A DNA stretch of 64,000 nt, taken from Terriglobus albidus. GTDB taxonomy: Bacteria; Acidobacteriota; Terriglobia; Terriglobales; Acidobacteriaceae. The notes below the pieces were generated by a model. It was not told the DNA's origin, did no database searches, and was given only the letters and a program-made list of their open reading frames with translations. The stretch covers positions 1,178,001-1,242,000 of the forward strand of contig NZ_JAGTAS010000058.1 in the NCBI RefSeq assembly GCF_025685425.1, read 5' to 3'. Below are positions 28,053 to 37,338 of the stretch, piece by piece (the stretch's first letter is position 1; each line of letters begins with the position of its first letter). The translations under genes were made by a program, and so were the position numbers.

Positions 28053-29198
28053 TTACAAATTGCCGCGAGCCTGCTGCTCCCTCTCGATAGCTTCAAAGAG
28101 CGCTTTGAAATTGCCTTTGCCGAAGCTGCGGCTCCCTTTGCGCTGAATGATCTCAAAGAACAGCGTTGGGCGATCTTCTACAGGGCGGGTAAAGATCTGC
28201 AGCATGTAGCCTTCGTCATCGCGATCCACCAGAATGCCGAGCCGTTCGAGTTCATCCACAGGCTCATCAATCCTGCCCACGCGCTGCTGCAGCTCGGAAT
28301 AATACGTATGTGGAACTCGCAGAAACTCCACGCCCTGCTCATGGAGCTTGTTGACCGTATACAGGATGTCTTTCGTGGCCATAGCAATGTGCTGCACTCC
28401 GGGTCCGCCGTAGAAGTCCAGATACTCTTCGATTTGTGATTTTCGTTTGCCCTCGGCCGGCTCGTTGATAGGAAACTTCACATACCCGTTGCCGTTGGAC
28501 ATCACCTTGGACATGAGCGCGGAGTATTCGGTCGAGATGTCTTTATCGTCAAAGTGTTGGTAGAGAGTAAATCCCATCACGTTGGCGTAGAAATCGACCC
28601 AGGTATTCATCTCATGCCAGCCGACGTTGCCCACAACATGATCAATGTGCAACAGGCCCACAGGGCGGGCGATGGGGTCTTCCTCTATGGCACGGAAACC
28701 GGGAAGAAACGGCCCCTGATAGTCTCCACGCTGAACAAACGTGTGGATGGTATCTCCATAGGCACGAATGCTTGCCAATACGGCCTGGCCGTGATCATCC
28801 GATACGACGTAGGGCTCGGCAACACTGATAGCGCCGCGGCTGACCGTCTCATGCCATGACTGGCGAGCATCGTCTACCCATAGCGCCACGCAACGAACTC
28901 CATCGCCGTGATGCTGCACATGTTCCGCGATCGCATGACCCGGGCGAAGCACCGTAGTCAACACAAAGCGGATCTTGCCCTGCTGAACAACATAAGAGGC
29001 TCGATCTCGTTGCCCGGTCTCAGGTCCCGCATACGCTACCAGGGACATGCCAAAAGCTGTCCGGTAAAAGTACGAAGCCTGGCGGGCATTACCGACGTAG
29101 AACTCCAGGTGATCAATTCCCTTAAGTGGAAGAAAATCAGCGTTCGTCGCTGCAGTCGGCTGGGCTGGCTGGGAAAGAATGCTCTTCGTAGCTGACAT
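28053..29198 (-). CDS. hpd: 4-Hydroxyphenylpyruvate dioxygenase
   Basis: It converts 4-hydroxyphenylpyruvate to homogentisate with iron(II). Two vicinal-oxygen-chelate domains are visible. Iron ligands are expected at the histidines in LLHIDHVVGNV and GVQHIAMATKDI and the glutamate in TLFFEIIQRKG, and the C-terminal gate helix reads SFGKGNFKALFEAIERE. The ATG at 29198 (MSATKSILSQ) has GGAG just upstream. The open frame reaches a TTG at 29240 without support. At about 381 residues it has the usual length. It is the first gene of the tyrosine operon, and the promoter should lie in the 220-base gap upstream. Confidence 0.95.
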   Translation of the reverse strand: MSATKSILSQPAQPTAATNADFLPLKGIDHLEFYVGNARQASYFYRTAFGMSLVAYAGPETGQRDRASYVVQQGKIRFVLTTVLRPGHAIAEHVQHHGDGVRCVALWVDDARQSWHETVSRGAISVAEPYVVSDDHGQAVLASIRAYGDTIHTFVQRGDYQGPFLPGFRAIEEDPIARPVGLLHIDHVVGNVGWHEMNTWVDFYANVMGFTLYQHFDDKDISTEYSALMSKVMSNGNGYVKFPINEPAEGKRKSQIEEYLDFYGGPGVQHIAMATKDILYTVNKLHEQGVEFLRVPHTYYSELQQRVGRIDEPVDELERLGILVDRDDEGYMLQIFTRPVEDRPTLFFEIIQRKGSRSFGKGNFKALFEAIEREQQARGNL

Positions 29199-29378
29199 AG
29201 AGCTCCGTCTCTGCCGAAAAGCATCGCCGCCTTCCGGCAACGGAACAGCATAGGCTTCCTCTTGTGCTTTTGGAATACCGATTCTAGAGAAACCGTCGGA
29301 ATTTAATGAAAAGAGCGTTTACCGCTTTATTTTCAAGGAGTTATCGCGAAGCTAAATTCCAGCATTGCGAACATGCCA

Positions 29379-29397
29379 TCCATTGCTACGCAATGGA
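29379..29397. other. Perfect 8+8 hairpin between the leucine-type and tyrosine operons
   Basis: TCCATTGC-TAC-GCAATGGA lies 22 bases beyond the stop of the enoyl-CoA hydratase gene, and a second imperfect pair (CTTACTGG/CCAGTGAG) overlaps that gene's last codons. No T-run follows on the minus strand, so it may be an mRNA 3'-end stabiliser rather than an intrinsic terminator. Confidence 0.4.
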
Positions 29398-29418
29398 CGG
29401 GGCACCCAGAATATGACC

Positions 29419-30195
29419 TTACTGGTCCTGCCAGTGAGGCTTTCGCTTGCTCAGGAACGCCGTTACACCCTCCTGAAAGTCAGGGTGCTGCCTGGCCTGT
29501 AAACTGGCAGCCACAGCCCGTTCAATTCTCGCGTCCAGTTCTGACGCCGTCTGAGCGATCTGCAGTTCTTTGGTTCTCCGCATCGCGGATGGACTGTTCT
29601 GGAGAAGCTCCTGCGCGAAGAGTTGCACCCGCTCCAACAACTTCTCGCCCTCGACAATCTCGTTCACCAGACCCAGCGCATGCGCTCGCTGTGCCTCGAA
29701 GAGCTGACCTGTGAGCAAAAGATTTCTTGCCTGTTTCTCACCGAGCTGGAAACCGAGAAAGACAGAGACCAGCGCCGGGATGAAACCGATCTTCACTTCC
29801 GTGTATCCGAACTTTGCTCCTGGAACGGCAAAGGTGAAGTCGCAGAGGGTAGCCAGGCCTGTTCCACCCGCGATCGCATGGCCGTTGACTGCTGCGATGG
29901 TTGGTATGGGAAGGGTATATAGCGTTCGAAAGAGCTGCGCAGTACGCCGTGCATCCGCTTCCTGCTCCTCGACGGTCTGCGTGAACATTGACTCCAACAC
30001 GGCAAGATCCAGTCCCGAGCAAAAGGCCGTACCGGCGCCGGTCAAGATAAGCCCCCTCACAGCATCTTTTTTTGCCGCCTCGAACGCTGCAATCAGCTCC
30101 TCCTGCATCTCGGGAGTCAATGCATTCCGACGCTCCGGTCGATTCAGTGTGATGGTGAGAATACCGTCTTCCAGATCCGTCAGCAGCGTATTCAC
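29419..30195 (-). CDS. Enoyl-CoA hydratase family protein, probably methylglutaconyl-CoA hydratase (LiuC-like)
   Basis: A 258-residue crotonase-fold enzyme. ILTITLNRPERRNALT and GLILTGAGTAFCSGLDL form the CoA and oxyanion regions. KFGYTEVKIGFIPALVS holds the glutamate equivalent to Glu164 of crotonase. The other classical glutamate (Glu144) is replaced by glycine in AGGTGLATLCDF, as I recall for bacterial LiuC-type hydratases. The gene overlaps the HMG-CoA lyase gene by 4 bases. Hydration of 3-methylglutaconyl-CoA just before the lyase step fits the order of the operon. A general enoyl-CoA hydratase remains possible. Confidence 0.85.
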   Translation of the reverse strand: MNTLLTDLEDGILTITLNRPERRNALTPEMQEELIAAFEAAKKDAVRGLILTGAGTAFCSGLDLAVLESMFTQTVEEQEADARRTAQLFRTLYTLPIPTIAAVNGHAIAGGTGLATLCDFTFAVPGAKFGYTEVKIGFIPALVSVFLGFQLGEKQARNLLLTGQLFEAQRAHALGLVNEIVEGEKLLERVQLFAQELLQNSPSAMRRTKELQIAQTASELDARIERAVAASLQARQHPDFQEGVTAFLSKRKPHWQDQ

Positions 30196-31082
30196 GGAGT
30201 CATCCTCTGTGTTTCTACTTGTCCATAACGCCGGGCGAACTCTCGGTTGAGAGCGATCAACGTCTCCAGGGGACCAATCTCCGGTGGTGGGACACCCATA
30301 CCGGCAAGCTCAGCCATGACTATCTCGGTTGGCATATTGCCGACCAGGTCATCCTGTGCAAAGGGACATCCGCCGAGCCCGCCGATCGCCGTGTCGAAGC
30401 GGCGGCAGCCGGCGAGATAGGCCGCACGAATCTTTGCTGCTGCATCTCCTGGCTTCGCATGCAGGTGGAGTCCAATTTCAATCTCGCTGTCCACTGACTC
30501 ACGTGCTGCCGAAAAGACTTCGCCGATCTGTTCTGCGCTAGCCAGGCCGACGGTATCGGCGATGGAGATCTGCCTTACGCCGCTCTCGATGAGCAGCTCA
30601 CAGGCAGCGTTAACTTCATCGATGCTCCATGGATCGCCGTATGGATTACCAAAGGCCATCGATACATAGGCCACGATATTCAAGCCTGCTTTATAAGCCA
30701 TCTCACCTATGGCCTCGAGTTCATCCAACGCCTGCTCCGCCGTCTGATTCTGGTTTCTGCGCAAAAACTCCGGCGAGATGGAATACGGGAAGCCGAGTGT
30801 CGTTACCACTTCCGTCTTGATTGCCCGCTCCGCTCCTTTTGCATTAACCACGATCCCGATGATCTCAACATCTCCCGGCGGATCAACAAAGGCGAGCACC
30901 TTCTCAGAGTCAGCCATCTGCGGAACCGCTTTAGGAGAGACAAAGCTGGCAGCGTCGATATGCCGAAATCCGGCAGCGATCAGCATGCGGAGATAGTCAG
31001 CTTTGACCTCGGCAGGAATAACCCTGGAGAGCCCTTGCCAGGCGTCGCGTGGACACTCAATCAACTTGACTGTATTCGTCAT
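30192..31082 (-). CDS. Hydroxymethylglutaryl-CoA lyase
   Basis: The 296-residue TIM-barrel lyase splits HMG-CoA to acetyl-CoA and acetoacetate. LIECPRDAWQG opens the barrel (usually VEVGPRDGLQ; here with C and AW substitutions). FRHIDAASFVSPKAVPQMAD and the divalent-metal HLHAKPGDA histidines are present. The glycine-rich loop with catalytic cysteine is GGLGGCPFAQDDLVGNMPTE, whose usual form is GGCPYAPGASGN. Length is typical. It lies 13 bases after the carboxyltransferase gene and overlaps the hydratase gene, supporting a leucine-degradation operon. Confidence 0.92.
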   Translation of the reverse strand: MTNTVKLIECPRDAWQGLSRVIPAEVKADYLRMLIAAGFRHIDAASFVSPKAVPQMADSEKVLAFVDPPGDVEIIGIVVNAKGAERAIKTEVVTTLGFPYSISPEFLRRNQNQTAEQALDELEAIGEMAYKAGLNIVAYVSMAFGNPYGDPWSIDEVNAACELLIESGVRQISIADTVGLASAEQIGEVFSAARESVDSEIEIGLHLHAKPGDAAAKIRAAYLAGCRRFDTAIGGLGGCPFAQDDLVGNMPTEIVMAELAGMGVPPPEIGPLETLIALNREFARRYGQVETQRMTP

Positions 31083-31095
31083 GGCTTTGCAAATA

Positions 31096-32805
31096 CTACG
31101 TCTGGATTACGCCCGGATTGAACTTCTCGACGTCGGGGTTGAGGCTGACAGCCTCAAGCGCACTGATCAACACAGTGCGAGTCTCCGCGGGATCGATGAT
31201 CGCATCAATCCATAAGCGAGCTGCTCCATACCGAGGATCGGCTTGAGCATCGTAGGTGCTCTTAATTTCATCAAAGATCTGCTTTCGCTCCTCTTCTGAG
31301 ATCGCATGGCCTTTGCGCTCAAGCTGTTTGAGGCGTATTTCTACCAGCGTATTCGCAGCAGAGGCCCCACTCATCACGGCATAACGCGCCGTCGGCCAGG
31401 CAAAAATAAATCGCGGGTCATAGGCTTTGCCGCACATCGCATAGTGCCCTGCTCCGAAACTGCCGCCGAGGATCACAGAGATCTTGGGTACGACTGAGTT
31501 CGAAACCGCCGTGACCATCTTTGCGCCCGCACGAATAATGCCATTCTGCTCAGCATCACGGCCCACCATGAACCCGTTCACGTCATGGAGGAAGACCAGA
31601 GGAATCAGGCTCTGGTTGCAGTCGAGGATAAATCTGGCGGCCTTCTCTGCGCTTTCGGTATAGATGACCCCTCCGAATTCGGTACGGCGTTCTCCACCTG
31701 GCATGACCATACTCTGGTGCTGCTTTTGATTCGCAACAATCCCTACGGCATATCCGCCGATCCGGGCATAGCCGCAAACCAGAGTGCGTCCGTAGTCAGC
31801 ACGATATTCATCGAAAGCAGAGCGGTCGACAATGCGCGCAATCACCTCATGCACATCATAGGTATTTGAAGCCGCGCGTACCGGATCGGGATCAATCAAC
31901 CCGTAGAGTTCGTCTGCAGGATAAAGTGGGGCATCCTTTTCGGGATCAAAGAGGATGGCATCAAACGGAGCACGATTTCGATGTCCCAGCTTGCCAACGA
32001 GAGAGCGTACCCTCGCAAGGCAGGCTTCATCATCTGGCTCTTTGAAGTCGACGGTGCCGGAGATCTCCGCGTGCATGGTCGCCCCGCCTAACTCCTCAGC
32101 GCCAACCTTTTGCCCAATAGCTGCCTGCACAAGCGCCGGACCAGCAAGAAAAAGCCCGCTGCCCTCGGTCATCAGCACGGTATCTGTCATGACGGGAAGA
32201 TAAGCCCCACCCGCCACACACATGCCCATGATGGCAGTGATCTGCGGAATATTCCGTGCCGACATCACAGCGTTGTTGCGGAAGACGCGGCCGAAGTCAT
32301 CCTGATCGGGAAAGACATCCTCTTGTAGAGGCAGAAAGACACCTGCGGAATCGACCAGGTAGAGCGTAGGAATGCGGTTTTCAAGAGCAATCGTCTGCGC
32401 TCGAATCACCTTCTTCGCGGTCATAGGGAAGAAGGCGCCGGCCTTCACGGTAGCGTCGTTGGCAACCACCATGACCAGCCGACCGCAGACTCGTCCTAAA
32501 CCGGCAACCACCCCCGCTGCCGGTGCCCCGCCCCACTCCTCATACATGCCATGGGCGGCATAGAGACCGAGCTCCAGAAACGGAGTACCGGGATCGAGCA
32601 GTAATGCCAGGCGCTCCCGTGCTGTCAGCCTCTTCTTGGCGTGCTGCGCCTCAATGGCTTTGGCTCCGCCACCCAGACGAATGGCTGCCTGCTCCTCGCG
32701 CATTACTGCCAGCAATGCAAGCAGCGCCTGATGGTTGTTACGGAAGCGCGGAGCATTGCCATCCAGTTTTGTCGGCAACGTGTTCTTGCTGGCGGCCTCT
32801 GACAT
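31096..32805 (-). CDS. Acyl-CoA carboxylase carboxyltransferase (beta) subunit, methylcrotonyl-CoA type
   Basis: A 569-residue biotin-dependent carboxyltransferase with N- and C-lobes. GRLVMVVANDATVKAGAFF, PTLYLVDSAGVFLPLQEDVFPDQDDFGRVF and MGMCVAGGAYLPVMTD resemble the beta subunit of 3-methylcrotonyl-CoA carboxylase more than propionyl-CoA carboxylase. In the C-lobe KMVTAVSNSVVPKISVILGGSFGAGHYAMCG is present. The partner alpha subunit with biotin carboxylase and biotin-carrier domains is not encoded in this window, so it must be elsewhere or shared. Together with the acyl-CoA dehydrogenase, hydratase and HMG-CoA lyase it forms a leucine-type operon. Confidence 0.92.
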   Translation of the reverse strand: MSEAASKNTLPTKLDGNAPRFRNNHQALLALLAVMREEQAAIRLGGGAKAIEAQHAKKRLTARERLALLLDPGTPFLELGLYAAHGMYEEWGGAPAAGVVAGLGRVCGRLVMVVANDATVKAGAFFPMTAKKVIRAQTIALENRIPTLYLVDSAGVFLPLQEDVFPDQDDFGRVFRNNAVMSARNIPQITAIMGMCVAGGAYLPVMTDTVLMTEGSGLFLAGPALVQAAIGQKVGAEELGGATMHAEISGTVDFKEPDDEACLARVRSLVGKLGHRNRAPFDAILFDPEKDAPLYPADELYGLIDPDPVRAASNTYDVHEVIARIVDRSAFDEYRADYGRTLVCGYARIGGYAVGIVANQKQHQSMVMPGGERRTEFGGVIYTESAEKAARFILDCNQSLIPLVFLHDVNGFMVGRDAEQNGIIRAGAKMVTAVSNSVVPKISVILGGSFGAGHYAMCGKAYDPRFIFAWPTARYAVMSGASAANTLVEIRLKQLERKGHAISEEERKQIFDEIKSTYDAQADPRYGAARLWIDAIIDPAETRTVLISALEAVSLNPDVEKFNPGVIQT

Positions 32806-32839
32806 CGATTCCCCGGTAATTCGTCCGATCTGCGAACTT

Positions 32840-34006
32840 CTACTTCAAGATCTCGCGAGCAATCACCATGCGCTGAATCTCGCTGGTTCCCTCGCCGATT
32901 GTGCACAATTTTACGTCGCGATAGAACTTCTCCGCCGGATAGTCCTTGATGAAGCCATAGCCGCCATGAATCTGCACGCATTCATCACAGATACGTACAG
33001 CAGCCTCGCCGGCAAAGAGCTTTGCCATCGAGGACTCCAACGTCGTCTTGCGCCCGGCATTCTTCATGCGCGCCGCGTTGAGTGTCAGCAGCTTTGCGGC
33101 CTCCAGGTTTGTCGCCATATCTGCCAGTTTGAATTGGATCGCCTGAAACTGGCTGATAGATTTGCCAAACTGATGGCGCTCCTTGGAGTATTTCAACGCG
33201 GCATCGTATGCACCCCTGCCAATTCCAAGCGCGAGAGCAGCAATGGAGATGCGGCCGCCATCGAGCACCCGCATCGCATCGACAAAGCCCTCCCCTTCCA
33301 CGCCTATCCGGTTTTCATCGGGAATCAGACAGTCTTCGAAGATCAACTCCGAAGTATCTGAAGCACGCAGCCCCAGCTTGTCTTCTTTCTTGCCCGGACG
33401 AAAACCAGGCGTGCCTTTCTCCACGACGAAGGCAGTCATACCGTGGCTTCCCTTTGCCCTGTCGGTCACCGCAATGACGACGGCACAGTCCGCATGGCTG
33501 CCATTGGTAATAAAGGTCTTGCTGCCATTCAGTACCCAACCGCGATCAGAGCGAACCGCCGTGGTGCGAGCTCCAAGGGCATCGGAACCGGAGCCAGGCT
33601 CAGTGAGACCCCAGCATCCAAGCCACTCGCCCGAGGCCAACGGTGTGACCCATCGACGATGCTGTTCCGCGTTGCCTGCAAGATAGATGTGGTTCGTACA
33701 CAGCGAATTGTGCGCCGCCACAATGATTCCGACCGAACCATCTACTCTGGACAGCTCTTCGATGGCCAGCACGTACTCCACATAGCCCATGCCGCTGCCG
33801 CCCAGTTCCGGAGGAAAGATAACACCCAACAGTCCCATCTGACCTAGTTGCCGAACAACCTCGCTGGGGAAGATGCACTTGTCATCCCACTCGCGGACGT
33901 GCGGAGCAATCTCTGTCTGTGCAAAGCGGCGAATCACGCGCTGCAATTCTTCTTGTTCTTCCGTCAGTTCAAAGCCAGCTCTTCCTGCCTCAGTTTTTCC
34001 CGTCAT
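32840..34006 (-). CDS. Acyl-CoA dehydrogenase (short/branched-chain type)
   Basis: A flavoenzyme of about 388 residues that oxidises an acyl-CoA and hands electrons to ETF. The start at 34006 ([12 protein letters not shown]) has GGGAG six bases upstream. The frame to 34147 is unsupported. [15 protein letters not shown] and [11 protein letters not shown] form the FAD/acyl region, and [16 protein letters not shown] and [19 protein letters not shown] the C-terminal domain. IGEGTSEIQ carries the catalytic glutamate (~E372) in the position used by most acyl-CoA dehydrogenases. Isovaleryl-CoA dehydrogenase keeps its base elsewhere and has glycine or alanine there. So the operon implies isovaleryl-CoA, but the residue pattern fits a butyryl/2-methylbutyryl-type enzyme as well. 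Confidence 0.9.
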   Translation of the reverse strand: MTGKTEAGRAGFELTEEQEELQRVIRRFAQTEIAPHVREWDDKCIFPSEVVRQLGQMGLLGVIFPPELGGSGMGYVEYVLAIEELSRVDGSVGIIVAAHNSLCTNHIYLAGNAEQHRRWVTPLASGEWLGCWGLTEPGSGSDALGARTTAVRSDRGWVLNGSKTFITNGSHADCAVVIAVTDRAKGSHGMTAFVVEKGTPGFRPGKKEDKLGLRASDTSELIFEDCLIPDENRIGVEGEGFVDAMRVLDGGRISIAALALGIGRGAYDAALKYSKERHQFGKSISQFQAIQFKLADMATNLEAAKLLTLNAARMKNAGRKTTLESSMAKLFAGEAAVRICDECVQIHGGYGFIKDYPAEKFYRDVKLCTIGEGTSEIQRMVIAREILK

Positions 34007-34212
34007 AGATCGCTCCCATGAGCTGCCATGAGCCCATGTTGCGGTTCTGGCCTGCAGACCAGCAGGCAGAATTAAGTTGGAGAAGTCCCTGAGGGCTTCC
34101 AAAACGTTGTGAGAGGAGAGATGGATGCACAAGCCGATGGGTGACACCGAATTCTTTTTCAGCCCGTGTTATCGCAGTAGAGTTAACCAGACCGCAACCT
34201 TTAATGCTGCTC

Positions 34213-34298
34213 AAAGCATTTTCCCTGTTGCTGGGTATTGCGGAAAACGCCCATAGATGCAGAGGCGCGACACTACACCCACAGGGAAAATGCTCTAG
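34213..34298 (+). repeat. TAGAGCATTTTCCCTGT palindromic element, copy D (internal deletion)
   Basis: Both ends are intact (AAAGCATTTTCCCTGTTGCTGG and CACAGGGAAAATGCTCTA) but about 30 bases including the left arm of the inner hairpin are missing, leaving 86 bp. It lies in the 546-base region between the divergent acyl-CoA dehydrogenase and scoA genes. Apart from it and the inverted repeat at 34492-34528 I see no gene there. Confidence 0.88.
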
Positions 34299-34491
34299 CC
34301 TTTGTGCCTTCACCGTTGCTCCACGTGCGGGCGACTTCCATCGGGAATCGCCAATCAGCCCATCCATCGTCGACAGGGAGTATGGCACCGCCAGATGAGA
34401 AAGACAATCCCATTGATTCCGGACGTATTTGATTTTTCTTTCCCACGCAAAGATGCTATCGTCCTTCGATGTTGTAGAGAACGAGCGTTTG

Positions 34492-34528
34492 CTGCTATCG
34501 AATCGTCGCATCGGCTGTTCGATAGCAG
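34492..34528. promoter_or_regulatory. Perfect 11+11 inverted repeat upstream of scoA
   Basis: CTGCTATCGAA and TTCGATAGCAG are separated by 15 bases and end 24 bases before the scoA ATG. This is either a two-site operator (centre-to-centre 26 bases, about 2.5 helical turns) or an RNA hairpin in the scoA leader. No second copy was found in the window. Confidence 0.5.
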
Positions 34529-34552
34529 ACGGCTCGCAACAGGCACGGGATA

Positions 34553-35251
34553 ATGGACAAACTCTGGCCAAGTGCAGCGGCGGTACTGGAGGGAATCGTA
34601 ACCGATGGCATGCTTCTGGCCATCGGCGGATTCGGATTATGCGGCATTCCGGAGGCATTGATTCTGGCGCTGCGTGATTCTGGGGTCCGGGACCTTACAG
34701 TCGCAAGCAATAACGCAGGAGTGGACGGTTGGGGGCTGGGCCTGCTGCTCGAAAGCCGGCAGATCCGAAAGATGATCTCCAGCTATGTCGGAGAGAATGC
34801 TGAGTTCGAACGGCAGTTTCTCCAGGGAGAACTCGAAGTCGAGTTCGTTCCTCAAGGCACTCTGGCGGAACGCATGCGCGCCGGAGGCGCCGGAATTCCC
34901 GGCTTCTACACGCGTACCGGAGTCGGAACCATCGTCGCCGAAGGCAAGGAACACAAAGAGTTCGATGGGACAACCTACATCCTCGAACGCGGCCTCCGCG
35001 CCGACCTGGCCCTGGTAAAAGCATGGAAAGCCGACCTGCACGGGAACCTGGTCTTTCGACGCACAGCACGCAACTTCAATCCCTTGGCCGCAACTTGCGG
35101 CAAAGTCACCGTAGCGGAGGCCGAGATCATCGTCGCTCCCGGAGAGCTTGACCCCGATGAGATACATACTCCCGGCATCTTCGTGCAGAGGATCGTCCAC
35201 AATCCTTCTCCCGAAAAACGAATCGAACGCAAGACAACGAGGATGATCTGA
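34553..35251 (+). CDS. scoA: 3-Oxoacid CoA-transferase subunit A
   Basis: The 232-residue alpha subunit of a class I CoA-transferase, probably moving CoA from succinyl-CoA to acetoacetate. [19 protein letters not shown] is the alpha-subunit glycine-rich signature. [42 protein letters not shown] and [21 protein letters not shown] follow in the family order. Two bases separate its stop from scoB. The ribosome-binding site is weak (CGGGATA). In context it would use acetoacetate made by FahA and HMG-CoA lyase. Confidence 0.93.
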   Translation: MDKLWPSAAAVLEGIVTDGMLLAIGGFGLCGIPEALILALRDSGVRDLTVASNNAGVDGWGLGLLLESRQIRKMISSYVGENAEFERQFLQGELEVEFVPQGTLAERMRAGGAGIPGFYTRTGVGTIVAEGKEHKEFDGTTYILERGLRADLALVKAWKADLHGNLVFRRTARNFNPLAATCGKVTVAEAEIIVAPGELDPDEIHTPGIFVQRIVHNPSPEKRIERKTTRMI

Positions 35252-35253
35252 CC

Positions 35254-35892
35254 ATGCCATGGACGCGTCACCAGATGGCTCAGCGTGCTGCGGCTGAATT
35301 GAAGGATGGATACTACGTTAACCTCGGCATCGGCATGCCGACACTCGTTGCCAACTTCATTCCTGCGGGTATGACCGTAATTCTTCAGTCAGAAAATGGC
35401 CTTCTCGGTATGGGGCCTTTTCCCCTGGATAATGAAGTTGATCCAGACTTGATCAATGCCGGCAAAGAAACTGTCACCCTGTTGCCGGGAGCATCGATCT
35501 TTTCGAGCGCCGACTCATTTGCCATGATCCGCGGAGGCCACGTCGATCTCGCCATCCTTGGAGCCATGCAGGTCTCTGAAAAAGGTGATCTGGCGAACTG
35601 GATGATTCCCGGTAAGCGCGTCAAAGGCATGGGAGGAGCCATGGATATTGTCTCCGGCGTGCGGCAGGTGCTGATCATGATGGAACACAACGCGCAGGAT
35701 GGCTCGCCAAAGCTGCTTTCCCAATGCACTCTTCCATTGACCGGCGCAGGAGTAGTAAACCGTGTCATCACGGATCTGTGCGTCATGGATATTACGGAGG
35801 ATGGGGTTGTGGTCATTGAATTAGCCGAAGGAGTAACCTCGGAAGAGGTTGTCAGGCGCTCCGGTGTCTCCGTGCACTTTCAACTTCACTGA
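35254..35892 (+). CDS. scoB: 3-Oxoacid CoA-transferase subunit B
   Basis: The 212-residue beta subunit, containing the catalytic glutamate in [12 protein letters not shown], which forms the glutamyl-CoA intermediate in class I transferases. [19 protein letters not shown] is the beta-subunit signature. [26 protein letters not shown] and [16 protein letters not shown] complete the fold. It is translated together with scoA, and thiolase follows 47 bases later, making an acetoacetate-to-acetyl-CoA unit. Confidence 0.94.
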   Translation: MPWTRHQMAQRAAAELKDGYYVNLGIGMPTLVANFIPAGMTVILQSENGLLGMGPFPLDNEVDPDLINAGKETVTLLPGASIFSSADSFAMIRGGHVDLAILGAMQVSEKGDLANWMIPGKRVKGMGGAMDIVSGVRQVLIMMEHNAQDGSPKLLSQCTLPLTGAGVVNRVITDLCVMDITEDGVVVIELAEGVTSEEVVRRSGVSVHFQLH

Positions 35893-35939
35893 GCCCGCAT
35901 CGATCCCCTTGTGAGAACAACCAGATGGGAGTGGTAACA

Positions 35940-37118
<1,179 letters not shown>

Positions 37119-37132
37119 GGTTTGGTTTTTGT

Positions 37133-37226
37133 TTGTCATTTCGCAGCCATAGCGGAGAAATCTGCTTTTTGCCCAGAAGAGTATCGGTAGTGAAGCAGAT
37201 TTCTCCGCTGCGCTCCGAAATGACAA
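37133..37226. repeat. Palindromic repeat (TGTCATTTCG...CGAAATGACA) between convergent genes
   Basis: TGTCATTTCGCAGCCATAGCGG plus GAGAAATCTGCTT is mirrored by AAGCAGATTTCTCC plus GCTGCGCTCCGAAATGACA, giving a long interrupted hairpin. A further GTCATCC...GGATGACA pair follows to about 37306. Repeats of this wording are familiar from acidobacterial intergenic regions. It may act as bidirectional terminator for the thiolase and the membrane oxidoreductase genes. Confidence 0.65.
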
Positions 37227-37338
37227 AAAGGAACCAAGCCGAAGCTGAAAGACTTTCGTCATCCGAAGCGTTTAAAAGCAGGTCCTTCACTACGTTCAGG
37301 ATGACAACACTAATGACACGAACGTCCGAGACAACACA

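Noticed and set aside
28040-28156. N-terminal extension of phenylalanine hydroxylase
   Set aside because: It overlaps the hpd coding end. GAGGAG at the right distance supports the internal ATG at 28039.
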